DNA from: Nitrosomonas sp.
Lineage (GTDB): Bacteria; Pseudomonadota; Gammaproteobacteria; Burkholderiales; Nitrosomonadaceae
DNA: 64,000 nucleotides
Reading direction: 5' to 3'
Assembly: GCA_019745325.1 (NCBI GenBank)
Contig: JAIETK010000012.1
Location: 1-64,000, forward strand
Under the pieces are notes generated by a model. That model searched no databases. It was not told where the DNA came from and worked only from the letters and a program-made list of their open reading frames with translations. Of this stretch, positions 48,614-57,290 are shown piece after piece. Each line of letters starts with the position of its first letter. The stretch's first letter is position 1. Position numbers and translations under genes: made by a program.

Positions 48614-49911
48614 AAAGGCGCCATTGCCGAATCCAAGTGCCCTTTATTAAATATCTGGTTGGCAATGGCGAATGCGCTCCATACGCGAGCGATAAACTGA
48701 AAAAAAGGATAGAGCGGAAGAATCAGAAAAGCACTGCAATCCTGCCACTTCCTGTCGGAAATGACCATCAGATACAAGATGTACTGGATTAGCACTAAAC
48801 ACATATAAAACACATAAACCAGACCCATACTCAGAATGAAGATATGCAACGGCAGTACGATCGCCATATAGACCGTATAAATCACGATGGCAAAAGGCAT
48901 GATGATTTGAAACAAAATTCCGTACCACAGCAAGAAGATAAAATTCTTCCAACCCATCGTGGCGGGGGAAATGCCGTATTTATGCTTATTCGAATAGATA
49001 TACCAAAGGTCGCCGTCCCATCGCAGCCGTTGCTTGAGAAAATCTTTGAAGGTTTCGGGCACATCGGTATGCGATACCGCAAGCGGTTCAAAATCAATCC
49101 GCAGGTGCGGATAGCGAGAGTGGTATTTTTTGATGCGCAATGTCAAATCCAGATCTTCGGCAGTGCCGGTATTCCAGCCGCCGATTTTTTGCAAAAAAGT
49201 TCGCCTGAAAATCCCGAAAGCGCCCGGGACATTATTGATCACATTCAGCTTGGCAAACCCCAACTTTCCTATCTGCATGGTGAGCATATATTCGAGGTCT
49301 TGCATTCTGGTTATGAGCGACTTCTTGGCATTGCGCACACGCATCGGACCGGTCACCGCCACCACATCGGGATTCTGGAAGTGCAATACAGCCGAATGGA
49401 TCATCCGGTTATCAAAAGAGGTATCACCGTCCAACGCCAGAAAAATCTCGCCCCGGGCGCGGCTTAATCCGGCATTTAATGAAGAAACTCTGCCACCCCG
49501 TTGAATTTTCGGAAGGATAGTCAAGGTCCGGTTGCTGTATCTTGGCATGATTGCATAGAGTTCCTTCAACGCCCGGTATGTTGCGATATTTTTCTGAACG
49601 CCGTCGACCATCGCGATCACTTCAATATGCCCCGGGTAGATCTGCTCCAGCAACGAAATCACGGTATTTTGCACCGCTTTCCCTTCGGCATAACAGGTAA
49701 TTGCGCATGTTACTTGAGGATAGTAGGGAGGAGTATGCGGCGCTTCCACGGCTTCTTTGATGACAAAACGGAAAACCCCCATCCAGTTGACAAAATAAAG
49801 CGGCAATTCAAAAAACAATACAAAAGGAATGAGCATGAGCACATACTGCACATCCGGATAATGTGCGAATGTGACGCGAAAAACATACCAAGCCTGGATT
49901 AGCGATTCCAT
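48586..49911 (-). CDS. Processive family-2 glycosyltransferase (polysaccharide synthase)
   Basis: 441 residues with two N-terminal membrane segments (about 1-50), the GT-A domain (about 65-310) and four C-terminal membrane segments. Catalytic marks of processive GT2 enzymes: D103 (MVDG), DGD at 161-163, ED at 252-253 (TAEDLDL) and Q294-RLR-W298. This resembles cellulose/hyaluronan/PNAG synthases and should extend a polymer from a UDP-sugar while passing it through the membrane. The sugar is unknown. There is no PilZ domain. It begins 3 bases after the stop of the TackOD1-like gene. Confidence 0.9.
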   Translation of the reverse strand: MESLIQAWYVFRVTFAHYPDVQYVLMLIPFVLFFELPLYFVNWMGVFRFVIKEAVEAPHTPPYYPQVTCAITCYAEGKAVQNTVISLLEQIYPGHIEVIAMVDGVQKNIATYRALKELYAIMPRYSNRTLTILPKIQRGGRVSSLNAGLSRARGEIFLALDGDTSFDNRMIHSAVLHFQNPDVVAVTGPMRVRNAKKSLITRMQDLEYMLTMQIGKLGFAKLNVINNVPGAFGIFRRTFLQKIGGWNTGTAEDLDLTLRIKKYHSRYPHLRIDFEPLAVSHTDVPETFKDFLKQRLRWDGDLWYIYSNKHKYGISPATMGWKNFIFLLWYGILFQIIMPFAIVIYTVYMAIVLPLHIFILSMGLVYVFYMCLVLIQYILYLMVISDRKWQDCSAFLILPLYPFFQFIARVWSAFAIANQIFNKGHLDSAMAPLWVLKKGKQ

Positions 49912-49914
49912 CGG

Positions 49915-51297
49915 TTATAGCAATTCACCAAAAAGACGAGCCAGCAACAGTTCAGCATTTTCCTTATTGGATAATTTCTGCGAATTAACGGTGATAAAGC
50001 GGAAATCCAGTTTGTATTCGCTTTCTTCCAACAGCATATCCATACTCTTCTCGATACGCTTTTGAAAGCCCATGAGCCCTTGTTCGTCGGTATTCGGCAG
50101 CAATAGCCACAGCATATTCTCCGCGGTGCGCGTGGAAAGATCCGGCGTTCTCAACAAATTTCTCAATCGCTGCGCAAAGGATTCCAGCATTTGCAGCAAC
50201 CGGGCGTGATTGAACAGTTCCACCAAATCCGGCAGATTCGCGAAATAAATTCCGAATAAACTGAAATTGATATTCGGATAACGGCGAGCCATGACCATCA
50301 TCCAATCCAGATCATGAATAAACAATTCCCTGGAAATAAAATCGAGCTGATTGAATCCTGACGACAGGTCGAACACTTCACCGCGGAATGCAATCGTCCT
50401 GCCCTTGTCGCTCAAGCGCCAGGAATGGATTTCATTCAAAATGAGCTCATTCGGATTCATGTCTTTTTCACAAATCGCGCAACGCACCTGCACATCGCCT
50501 TCAACAAATGCATGATGGCATGCGTGACAGGAATAATTCTCCAAGGGACGGTCGTAGTCGCTGCCGATGTGCCGCAAATGCGTATGGCACTTAGGGCAAA
50601 CCAGGGTACCGCTGTGCATGAATTTGTCTTGCGCATCAACACAACCGCACGTGAAACAATGCAACGACGGTTGCAACTTAATATCAATGGAAGAACAGTT
50701 AGGGCAGATATCGACAAAACTCAAATGCGAAGACCGGCAATACATGCATTCCCGTTGCCGGTCAAGCAGCGAAACCGGTTCCAGAATTTTGGAATTGGCA
50801 AGATTTCTGAGCCATTCAAAAGAATCCGATTGATCCAAACTCATGGCTTCCAGAAGCGAATACCGGTAAAAACGCGGATTCTTCCATTCATGCCACGGCT
50901 GCACAATATAATTGGGACGTAACCACAGGTAGTTGATTAATCGCCCCTGATGCGTCAAATAATTGTCTTTCCCTTTCAGGGATCTTGATAAATCCTGTGT
51001 GGCTTCAATTTGTTTCTGCAACTCCAAAGGCGGCGGCAGGATGCCGTCGAACAGACTGTTGTCCGAGGAAGGAAGCAGTGCTGTCGAGAAACACAGCGAT
51101 GCAAAAACTTCACTATCTCTACGGATTTTCCCGAGGATGGAGGAAACGTATGGATGATCGTTTCCTTCAATGACAAAGGCTGATGGAATGATTCTATTTT
51201 TTTCCCACTCGGAAAAATCGCTCAGTTGCTGAACATCGAAAGGGATCTTATATAGTTCTGGGATATTGCTGGTTTCTTGCGAAAAAAATATAAGCAT
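49915..51297 (-). CDS. Zinc-ribbon regulator (TackOD1-like) with a degenerate GGDEF-like C-terminus
   Basis: 460-residue cytosolic protein. Residues 1-170 are a weak receiver-like or unknown region. The middle (about 184-276) has three tandem zinc ribbons with CxxC pairs at 184/187, 198/201, 214/217, 234/237, 257/260 and 273/276. This matches my memory of the TackOD1 metal-binding output domain. The C-terminus (about 320-455) has a cyclase-like secondary-structure pattern but its active-site position reads TAENM rather than GGDEF, so it is not a cyclase. First gene of the GT2 operon, probably a regulator of polysaccharide synthesis. Confidence 0.7.
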   Translation of the reverse strand: MLIFFSQETSNIPELYKIPFDVQQLSDFSEWEKNRIIPSAFVIEGNDHPYVSSILGKIRRDSEVFASLCFSTALLPSSDNSLFDGILPPPLELQKQIEATQDLSRSLKGKDNYLTHQGRLINYLWLRPNYIVQPWHEWKNPRFYRYSLLEAMSLDQSDSFEWLRNLANSKILEPVSLLDRQRECMYCRSSHLSFVDICPNCSSIDIKLQPSLHCFTCGCVDAQDKFMHSGTLVCPKCHTHLRHIGSDYDRPLENYSCHACHHAFVEGDVQVRCAICEKDMNPNELILNEIHSWRLSDKGRTIAFRGEVFDLSSGFNQLDFISRELFIHDLDWMMVMARRYPNINFSLFGIYFANLPDLVELFNHARLLQMLESFAQRLRNLLRTPDLSTRTAENMLWLLLPNTDEQGLMGFQKRIEKSMDMLLEESEYKLDFRFITVNSQKLSNKENAELLLARLFGELL

Positions 51298-51518
51298 ACG
51301 GTTATTGTTACTTAGCTTTTCCCAAATAATTGGTTGCGGACTGTATCAATTCGTTTTACTTTTCAACAATAAATTATATCTATTTAGCTAGTTATGTATG
51401 TAAATTAATTTACTTATTTAAATAAGAATAGGAACTATACTACAAAATTGGTTAAAGTTATCTGATAAAGTATTCATCAGGTATTGCATGATAATTAAAA
51501 GACCGATGTTTTTTTATA

Positions 51519-51695
51519 TTAACCGTAGCCGGATCGAATGGCCCATTTTTTGGCTTGGGCAATGGCAATGCGTATCGCCCGCCCCTCATCCATTCCTTTT
51601 TCGAGCAGCGCATTGGCGATCGCGATCGCTTTCAGGCGCACCGCTGGCATCAAATTTTGCATCGCAGCCGGAAAATGCGCTGCCGTCCAAGGCAT
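51519..51695 (-). CDS. Small conserved protein, YdaT-like
   Basis: 58 residues from the ATG at 51695, with GGAG six bases upstream. It starts MPWTAAHFPAAM and has the helical block KAIAIANALLEKGMDEGRA followed by IAIAQAKKW. This resembles small proteins such as Bacillus YdaT N-terminal segments, widespread and of unknown function. The 221 bases between its stop and the TackOD1-like gene start are AT-rich with nothing supported. Confidence 0.7.
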   Translation of the reverse strand: MPWTAAHFPAAMQNLMPAVRLKAIAIANALLEKGMDEGRAIRIAIAQAKKWAIRSGYG

Positions 51696-51781
51696 ACAAC
51701 ACTCCACCGAGCTTTTGAGAATTTAGAACCGGTCGATGGAGCGGAAACCGTTTGTATCGGTCCGGCGTTACTAGGTATCCG

Positions 51782-52357
51782 TTAGCGCGCGGTCAATGCG
51801 GTTTGCAGCAAATTGGCCGTCATTTGCCCACTGGTCTGACTGACATAATTGGTAACGATCGGAATAAATTGACCGACCAAATCCGGAGACAGGTTTAATT
51901 GTTGAAACGAAGCGGCAAGCACAGCCATATTGCCTAATGTGTTATTGCCGCCCCCCATCAGCGATGACAATCCGCCGGCAATCGGCGAAGCCGGCGCGGC
52001 GCCCAGCATGGCATTCATGCCGGGAATGGATTGCGACAAGGTAGCAAATGCTTGTGGATTCATGCTTCCCTGAGCTACTTGAAAAATAGCACCGGCGCCG
52101 CCCAGTGCTTGTTGTTGCGATACGCCGAGCTGGCGCATCAGAATGTCGACCAATCCGATTTGGTTCGTTGCTGCGGTATTAGCTGCCGCCGTGCCGGCAT
52201 CAATCATTTGCCTGCCGCTTTGCGCGGCACTTTCGATCGTTGACAAACCTTGACCAACCGTATCAAGTGGGTTTTGCTGTGGTGTTGTACCGGCGCAACC
52301 GGCAATCATTGCTGCCGCGACGATACCGCTAAATTTTAAACATAAGGTCTTATCCAT
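51782..52357 (-). CDS. DUF2780-family lipoprotein
   Basis: 191 residues from the ATG at 52357 with GAAGGAGA upstream. The lipobox is IAGC with C21. The C-terminal region has Gly/Ala/Gln-rich helices (QLGVSQQQALGGAGAIFQVA and LSPDLVGQFIPIV) seen in the DUF2780 family (VcgC/VcgE-related). Function unknown; probably a membrane-anchored lipoprotein. Confidence 0.8.
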   Translation of the reverse strand: MDKTLCLKFSGIVAAAMIAGCAGTTPQQNPLDTVGQGLSTIESAAQSGRQMIDAGTAAANTAATNQIGLVDILMRQLGVSQQQALGGAGAIFQVAQGSMNPQAFATLSQSIPGMNAMLGAAPASPIAGGLSSLMGGGNNTLGNMAVLAASFQQLNLSPDLVGQFIPIVTNYVSQTSGQMTANLLQTALTAR

Positions 52358-52517
52358 TGTTTTCTCCTTCAAATAAAAGTATTTTTGCCAAGCTATCGTC
52401 TTCAATCATACACGTATTGCGCAAAAAAACGTATCACGCAAAATTCATGCAACTGCTGTCATAAAATCTTCATATTGCATCGGTATACTTTGCATGAAAA
52501 TTACAAAGGAGAAAATT

Positions 52518-52694
52518 ATGCAATGCTTGATTAAAGAATGGCCGAACAAAATGGCAACCTTGATGACCGAAGACGGCGTAGTCCTCTGGACTTTCAGTAA
52601 CGTTGAAGAAGCCCGTAAGGTCTGGCAGGATTGGTGTTCGCTGCACGGCAAACACTCCCCGATACCCATGCCCGGCCTTAACGAATCGGTTTAA
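52518..52694 (+). CDS. Small soluble protein of unknown function
   Basis: 58 residues from the ATG at 52518 with AAGGAG nearby; an upstream in-frame ATG at 52494 is less well placed. It has a Trp-rich pattern (IKEWPNKM, VVLWTFSN, VWQDWCSLHG). No family recognised. Confidence 0.65.
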   Translation: MQCLIKEWPNKMATLMTEDGVVLWTFSNVEEARKVWQDWCSLHGKHSPIPMPGLNESV

Positions 52695-52855
52695 CCGCGG
52701 CAAGAAACAATTTCAATAACGCTCGCCGCGCAGTCAATCCGCCTTAATTTAGAGCACTGTAATAGTGCGACATCCAATCCCCCTTCTCGCTTATCTCCCC
52801 AAAGCGTCAGTAAAGCTTCTAAAATAAACACCTTCTGTCACGCCAGGAAGTTTTT

Positions 52856-53971
52856 ATGAATCCATCTGCAACCAAGCCGCCCCATCAAAGCCAGTCACTT
52901 ACCGATAAAGCGGAATATACCAGTCCGGCGGACAAGTCCGGACTTCCGGCCGGAACGTTGGTGCATATCGGCGAAAAACTCGAATCGCGTTGCCGGATCA
53001 CAGTCACGCAATACGATGCCGGTACTTTGATACGCCGGGAAATCAATTCAATTGCGGAACTGCAGCAACTCAAGAATGACGGGATGATTACCTGGATCAA
53101 TGTGGATGGGCTCAGCGACACAAAAATTATTGAAAACATCGGTCAGGAACTGGATATCCATCCGCTGGTGCTGGAAGATATTTTAAGCACTCACCAGCGC
53201 CCTAAGCTGGAAGAATACGATAACTTTCTTTATATGGTAATCAAAGGTATCAGTCTTGATTACGAAAAAAGCTTCTGCTTGCAGTACGAACAAATCAGCA
53301 TCCTGTTATTGGCCAATTACGTGATAACGTTCAAGGAAAAGGCCGATGACACTTTCAATCCGATTTATGTTCATTTGCAGAACCATAATGGCCGCATGCG
53401 GCAATTCGGTAGTGATTATCTGGCATATGTCATCCTTGACACCATCGTCGATGAATATTTTGTCGTGGAAGACAATCTCGACGACATCATGGATCCGCTG
53501 GAAGACAATATTCTGTTCAATTCCGGCAAAGAAATGCTGCAGACTGTTCAGCAAATCCGCCGGGGGTTGATTTCAATGAAACGCAATATCTCGCCATTAC
53601 GCGAGTTGCTCGCCACCATCCAGCGCATCGATTCGCCGCTGCTGCAACCCAAAACATTGCACTATTACGGCGACGTCTACGATCATGTATTGCGCGTCAG
53701 CGACGCACTCGAATCGTACCGGGAAAGAATCTCCGCCATGCACGATCTTTATTTGTCGAGTATCAGCAATAAAATGAATGAAACCATAAAATTTCTAACC
53801 ATTTTCGCGACCATTTTCATCCCGCTGACATTCATTGCGGGTATTTACGGAATGAACTTCGAATATATGCCGGAATTGAAATGGCGCTGGGCTTATCCCG
53901 CCATCTGGGGCGTATTTATTACAATCGGCGCTGGCTTGCTGATCTATTTTAGAAAGAAGAAATGGATGTAA
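52856..53971 (+). CDS. corA: CorA-type magnesium/cobalt transporter
   Basis: 371-residue divalent-cation channel. A cytosolic alpha/beta funnel domain (about 1-290, with VLEDILSTHQRPKLEEYDN typical of the family) is followed by two C-terminal membrane helices. The selectivity motif GMN lies between them in GIYGMNFEYMPEL. The C-terminus ends RKKKWM. Acts as a homopentamer in the inner membrane. No Mg-responsive leader was recognised in the 161 bases upstream. Confidence 0.93.
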   Translation: MNPSATKPPHQSQSLTDKAEYTSPADKSGLPAGTLVHIGEKLESRCRITVTQYDAGTLIRREINSIAELQQLKNDGMITWINVDGLSDTKIIENIGQELDIHPLVLEDILSTHQRPKLEEYDNFLYMVIKGISLDYEKSFCLQYEQISILLLANYVITFKEKADDTFNPIYVHLQNHNGRMRQFGSDYLAYVILDTIVDEYFVVEDNLDDIMDPLEDNILFNSGKEMLQTVQQIRRGLISMKRNISPLRELLATIQRIDSPLLQPKTLHYYGDVYDHVLRVSDALESYRERISAMHDLYLSSISNKMNETIKFLTIFATIFIPLTFIAGIYGMNFEYMPELKWRWAYPAIWGVFITIGAGLLIYFRKKKWM

Positions 53972-54036
53972 CAGGAGATGCGAGGCTTGAACAGAATACG
54001 AATTAATTGATTTGAGTCTTATGACAATCTTATAAA

Positions 54037-54072
54037 AAAGAGGGATTCAAATTACGTCTTGAATCCCTCTTT
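54037..54072 (-). terminator. Terminator of the second PEP-CTERM gene
   Basis: AAAGAGGGATTCAA (54037-54050) pairs perfectly with TTGAATCCCTCTTT (54059-54072). On the minus strand it is followed by TTTTTTATA, so it terminates the PEP-CTERM transcript; it may also serve corA. Confidence 0.85.
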
Positions 54073-54109
54073 GAGTCTTTCCTTACTAAAAAGCAAGAAA
54101 AAAGTTTTA

Positions 54110-54652
54110 TTATGCTTTTTTGTTACGTAGTGAGAAACCTAACAATCCCAAACCAGCCAGCAGCATGGCATAGGTTTCTGGTTCTGGAACTGGCAGATAA
54201 ATATCGGCATGTGATAAATCTTGGCCATAATGTAAGCCTCCTTTATTATCAAAAAAACCTACCCCTAACGTATCATAGTTAATAGATGAAATACCGCTCA
54301 CGCCACCATCAAACTTATACAAGCTGAATGCATCGCCGGCTTTCAAAGCAATAGCAAATACACCAGTTATTGGTCCAAAATTTAATACCCCATTGTTTAA
54401 TCCGCCTCCGCTGATTTCGTAGGAACTACCTACTGCAAAACCGAAGTCAGCCAGAATCTCTGCGGCCACATCAGCTACCCTACCAGGGTTGCCTTTATTA
54501 TTGCCATCGAAAGAACCTGCACAGTCATCATAACCAACCATGCTGGTATTCGAGCAATCCCATCCGGTTAATGTCAATGCAGCTTGCGCGTTACTGCCCA
54601 TAAACAAAAGGCCAGCAGCAACTATCGATACTGATAATTTTCTAAATTCCAT
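54110..54652 (-). CDS. PEP-CTERM sorting domain protein
   Basis: 180 residues from the ATG at 54652, fixed by GGAGGAG; a longer frame is rejected. Signal peptide (about 1-24), body with paired Cys residues (WDCSNTSMVGYDDCAG) and a C-terminal VPEPETYAMLL, hydrophobic helix and RNKKA tail. Exosortase target, exported to the surface or matrix. It differs in the body from the protein at 3288, sharing only the sorting tail. Confidence 0.9.
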   Translation of the reverse strand: MEFRKLSVSIVAAGLLFMGSNAQAALTLTGWDCSNTSMVGYDDCAGSFDGNNKGNPGRVADVAAEILADFGFAVGSSYEISGGGLNNGVLNFGPITGVFAIALKAGDAFSLYKFDGGVSGISSINYDTLGVGFFDNKGGLHYGQDLSHADIYLPVPEPETYAMLLAGLGLLGFSLRNKKA

Positions 54653-54970
54653 AATCTCCTCCAACTTATTTGTTTTATTCAAAAAAACTTCTATGACGTG
54701 GCATTCCGAGAAAATGTAATGCTGCCTTTAAGTTAACAATTACAGCAATTAAATACAATAGCTCATAATGCCTGATTTATTAGTACAATTGCCCTGTCTC
54801 AATGTGGTGCAATTGTCTAATCGCGCGAGATTAATTCTGTTACTTAGTTAGTACTCGCGCGCGTGAATTATAACGCATTTGCAAGCTATCTTTTTGTTTT
54901 TTTTGATAATTTCTTAATGTTATGGATAAGTTTATACCGGTATCCAAATGAAATTAAATAGAAAATTCAT
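54653..54970. other. AT-rich intergenic region with a GC palindrome
   Basis: A 318-base spacer upstream of the PEP-CTERM gene. It contains the near-palindrome TAATCGCGCGAGATTA and, about 20 bases on, another CG-rich tract CTCGCGCGCG. An operator is possible but unproven. No gene was seen. Confidence 0.4.
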
Positions 54971-55600
54971 TCAAGACAAGTAACCAGAAAACCAATCGGC
55001 CGCGTGCTTTGCCGCTTGCTCCAAAGTGCCCGGTTCTTCGAACAAGTGTGTTGCACCGGCAATGAGCGTCAGCTTCTTTTCACATTTCAGCAACGCATAC
55101 GCTTGTTCGTTCAATTCGATCACACCGTAATCCTCGCTACCCACGATCAATAGCGTCGGCGCGATTACCTGGCTCAAAGCGCTTTTCCCCGCCAAATCGG
55201 GGCGGCCGCCACGAGAAACGACGGCGGCAATCGCATCCCCCATGGCGGCGGCTGCCTGTAACGCCGCAGCCGCGCCGGTACTCGCGCCAAAATAACCATA
55301 TTTCAGAGATTTCGTTGCGGGATTATTTTGCAACCAGCGGGTAGCGGCGAGCAAACGCTCTGTCAGCAACCCGATATCAAACCGCGCGTCGTAATCCTGA
55401 TCCTCCGCACGTGTCAGCAAATCGAATAACAGCGTGGCAATACCGTTTTGCTGCAATACGTTGGCGACATGCATATTACGCGGACTGAAACGGCTGCTGC
55501 CGCTGCCGTGCGCGAACAGCACGATACCCATAGCATCCGGTGGCACGATTAATTCACCGTTTAGTGTCGCAGAACCCGCTGGAATCTTAACCGATGTCAT
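54971..55600 (-). CDS. Dienelactone-hydrolase-like alpha/beta hydrolase
   Basis: 209 residues. The nucleophile elbow is YGYFGASTGAAAALQ, with oxyanion VLFAHGSGSSRFS, acid in LLIVGSEDYGV and histidine in ATHLFEEPG. The substrate is unknown. Its ATG overlaps the stop of the radical-SAM gene (ATGA), so it is the fourth gene of the AmmeMemoRadiSam operon. Confidence 0.85.
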   Translation of the reverse strand: MTSVKIPAGSATLNGELIVPPDAMGIVLFAHGSGSSRFSPRNMHVANVLQQNGIATLLFDLLTRAEDQDYDARFDIGLLTERLLAATRWLQNNPATKSLKYGYFGASTGAAAALQAAAAMGDAIAAVVSRGGRPDLAGKSALSQVIAPTLLIVGSEDYGVIELNEQAYALLKCEKKLTLIAGATHLFEEPGTLEQAAKHAADWFSGYLS

Positions 55601-56694
55601 GCCGATGCTCCGATTCTAACCGGAATACGCTGCCTGCCGAATTGACCGGTAAATTGTTCATAACGCCCGGCAATCATCGCGTTGCAATGATTGCAATGAC
55701 CATCCGCCGTCAAATGGTAATGCTTGATTTCGTACCAATCACGCACGATCAATTCGCTGCCGCAGGAGGGACAATACGTCGTATCGCCTTCCACGTGATG
55801 CACATTGCCGGTGTAGACATAATGCAATCCCGCATCCCGTGCAATTTGACGCGCGCGGATCAGGGTTTCAACTGGCGTGGGTGGAATATCGGTCAGTTTA
55901 TAATCCGGATGGAAAGCGCTGAAATGCAACGGTACGTCCGGCCCGAGCTCCTGGATGATCCAATCACTCATCGCACGGATTTCCTGGCTGGAGTCGTTTA
56001 AAACCGGAATCAGAAGCGTCGTCAGTTCCAGCCACACATCGGTTTCGTGTTTCAAGTAACGCAACGTATCGAGCACGGGTTGCAAATGCGAACCCGTTTG
56101 CTTAACGTAGAATTCCTCGGTAAATGCTTTAAGGTCGACATTCGCGGCATCCATTTTGGCAAAAAATTCGCGTCGCGGTTGCGCATGAATGTAACCCGCC
56201 GTCACCGCAACGGTTTTGATGCCATGCGCATGGCAAGCATCCGCCACGTCCATGGCATATTCGGCAAAGATCACCGGATCGTTGTAGGTAAATGCCACGC
56301 TTTTACAACCGTGCTTTTTCGCAGACAGCGCAATCGCCTCCGGACTGGCCTGATCCATCAGTTTATCGAAACTGCGCGATTTGGAAATATCCCAGTTTTG
56401 GCAAAACTTACACGCTAGATTACACCCGGCTGTTCCAAACGACAGAATGCTGCTGCCCGGATAGAAATGGTTAAGCGGTTTCTTTTCAATCGGATCTATA
56501 CAAAATCCAGACGAACGCCCGTAGGTCGTCAATACCATTGTATCCCCAACCCTGCCGCGGACAAAACAAGCACCGCGCTGGCCATCGTGCAATTTGCAAT
56601 CGCGCGGACACAAATCACATTGAATGCGGCCATCGTCGAGTTTGTGCCAATACCTTGCCGGATGCCGCTGAGCGGCGCTAATCGGTTCATCCAT
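55597..56694 (-). CDS. amrS: AmmeMemoRadiSam system radical SAM enzyme
   Basis: 365 residues from the ATG at 56694 with GAGGAGT upstream. The radical-SAM cluster motif is CNLACKFC in a CxxxCxxC pattern. An N-terminal Cys-rich region (CDLCPRDCKLHDGQRGACF) and a C-terminal pair of CxxC ribbons (CPSCGS, CNHC) are typical of the family (AmrS, formerly PflA-like). Works with the AMMECR1 and Memo-like proteins in a conserved but poorly understood pathway. It overlaps amrA by 8 bases. Confidence 0.9.
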   Translation of the reverse strand: MDEPISAAQRHPARYWHKLDDGRIQCDLCPRDCKLHDGQRGACFVRGRVGDTMVLTTYGRSSGFCIDPIEKKPLNHFYPGSSILSFGTAGCNLACKFCQNWDISKSRSFDKLMDQASPEAIALSAKKHGCKSVAFTYNDPVIFAEYAMDVADACHAHGIKTVAVTAGYIHAQPRREFFAKMDAANVDLKAFTEEFYVKQTGSHLQPVLDTLRYLKHETDVWLELTTLLIPVLNDSSQEIRAMSDWIIQELGPDVPLHFSAFHPDYKLTDIPPTPVETLIRARQIARDAGLHYVYTGNVHHVEGDTTYCPSCGSELIVRDWYEIKHYHLTADGHCNHCNAMIAGRYEQFTGQFGRQRIPVRIGASA

Positions 56695-57277
56695 GAACTG
56701 ACTCCTCACGAAAATCGGCTTCACGCCATTTGGTTATGGTGTAGCGGGATAACTGAACGTTACCCGCCCAGAAATCTTGCGGCAATCGGGCTTTCAACTT
56801 CAGTTGCGCAAGAAATTGCCGCGGCTGCGGCAAGCTTTCCCATACCTGCGGTAAAAACGTGCTGCGATAAGGACCGCACTCGAATACCACACCATCGATT
56901 GCCGGGCGCAGTTGCCGCAGGGCATCCGCTTCCGTTGCGCAATGCAGCGGCTCCAATTCCGACAGCAGTGAAACTTCGATTTCGACGGCTCCAAGTTCAG
57001 TAACCGCTAAGGGGTTGAATCGAGGGTCATGTAACGCCGCCGATACCGCATTGTTCGTGACGTCGTCGATCAACGGATAAAGCGCTTGCAAGGAACCGAT
57101 GCAACCGCGCAATTCTCCTTGCTGCGTCAACGTGACAAACGTCGCACCCGGCTTCGATAACCAAATGCTATGCGCATCGGCTACGACCGGTTCCGTTGGC
57201 AGCCGCAACGCATCGGCAATGGCTGCGCGGGCGATTTTCAGTAAAACTTTTCCCTGCTCGTTTTTGTCCGGTGTCAT
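56687..57277 (-). CDS. amrA: AmmeMemoRadiSam system protein A (AMMECR1 family)
   Basis: 196 residues from the ATG at 57277 with GAGGAGG upstream. Contains the AMMECR1 signature LRGCIGSLQALYPL and the paired block DPRFNPLAVTEL. The function is unresolved; a role in modification by the radical-SAM partner is suspected. It starts 13 bases after the Memo-like gene stop. Confidence 0.9.
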   Translation of the reverse strand: MTPDKNEQGKVLLKIARAAIADALRLPTEPVVADAHSIWLSKPGATFVTLTQQGELRGCIGSLQALYPLIDDVTNNAVSAALHDPRFNPLAVTELGAVEIEVSLLSELEPLHCATEADALRQLRPAIDGVVFECGPYRSTFLPQVWESLPQPRQFLAQLKLKARLPQDFWAGNVQLSRYTITKWREADFREESVHG

Positions 57278-57290
57278 TGTTTCCTCCTCA

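Noticed and set aside
52695-52855. Possible Mg-sensing leader before corA
   Set aside because: Only a five-base hairpin (GCACT/AGTGC) is visible; no M-box-like structure.
54840-54870. CG-rich repeat near 54850 as a second mobile element end
   Set aside because: No terminal inverted repeat or target duplication could be seen.
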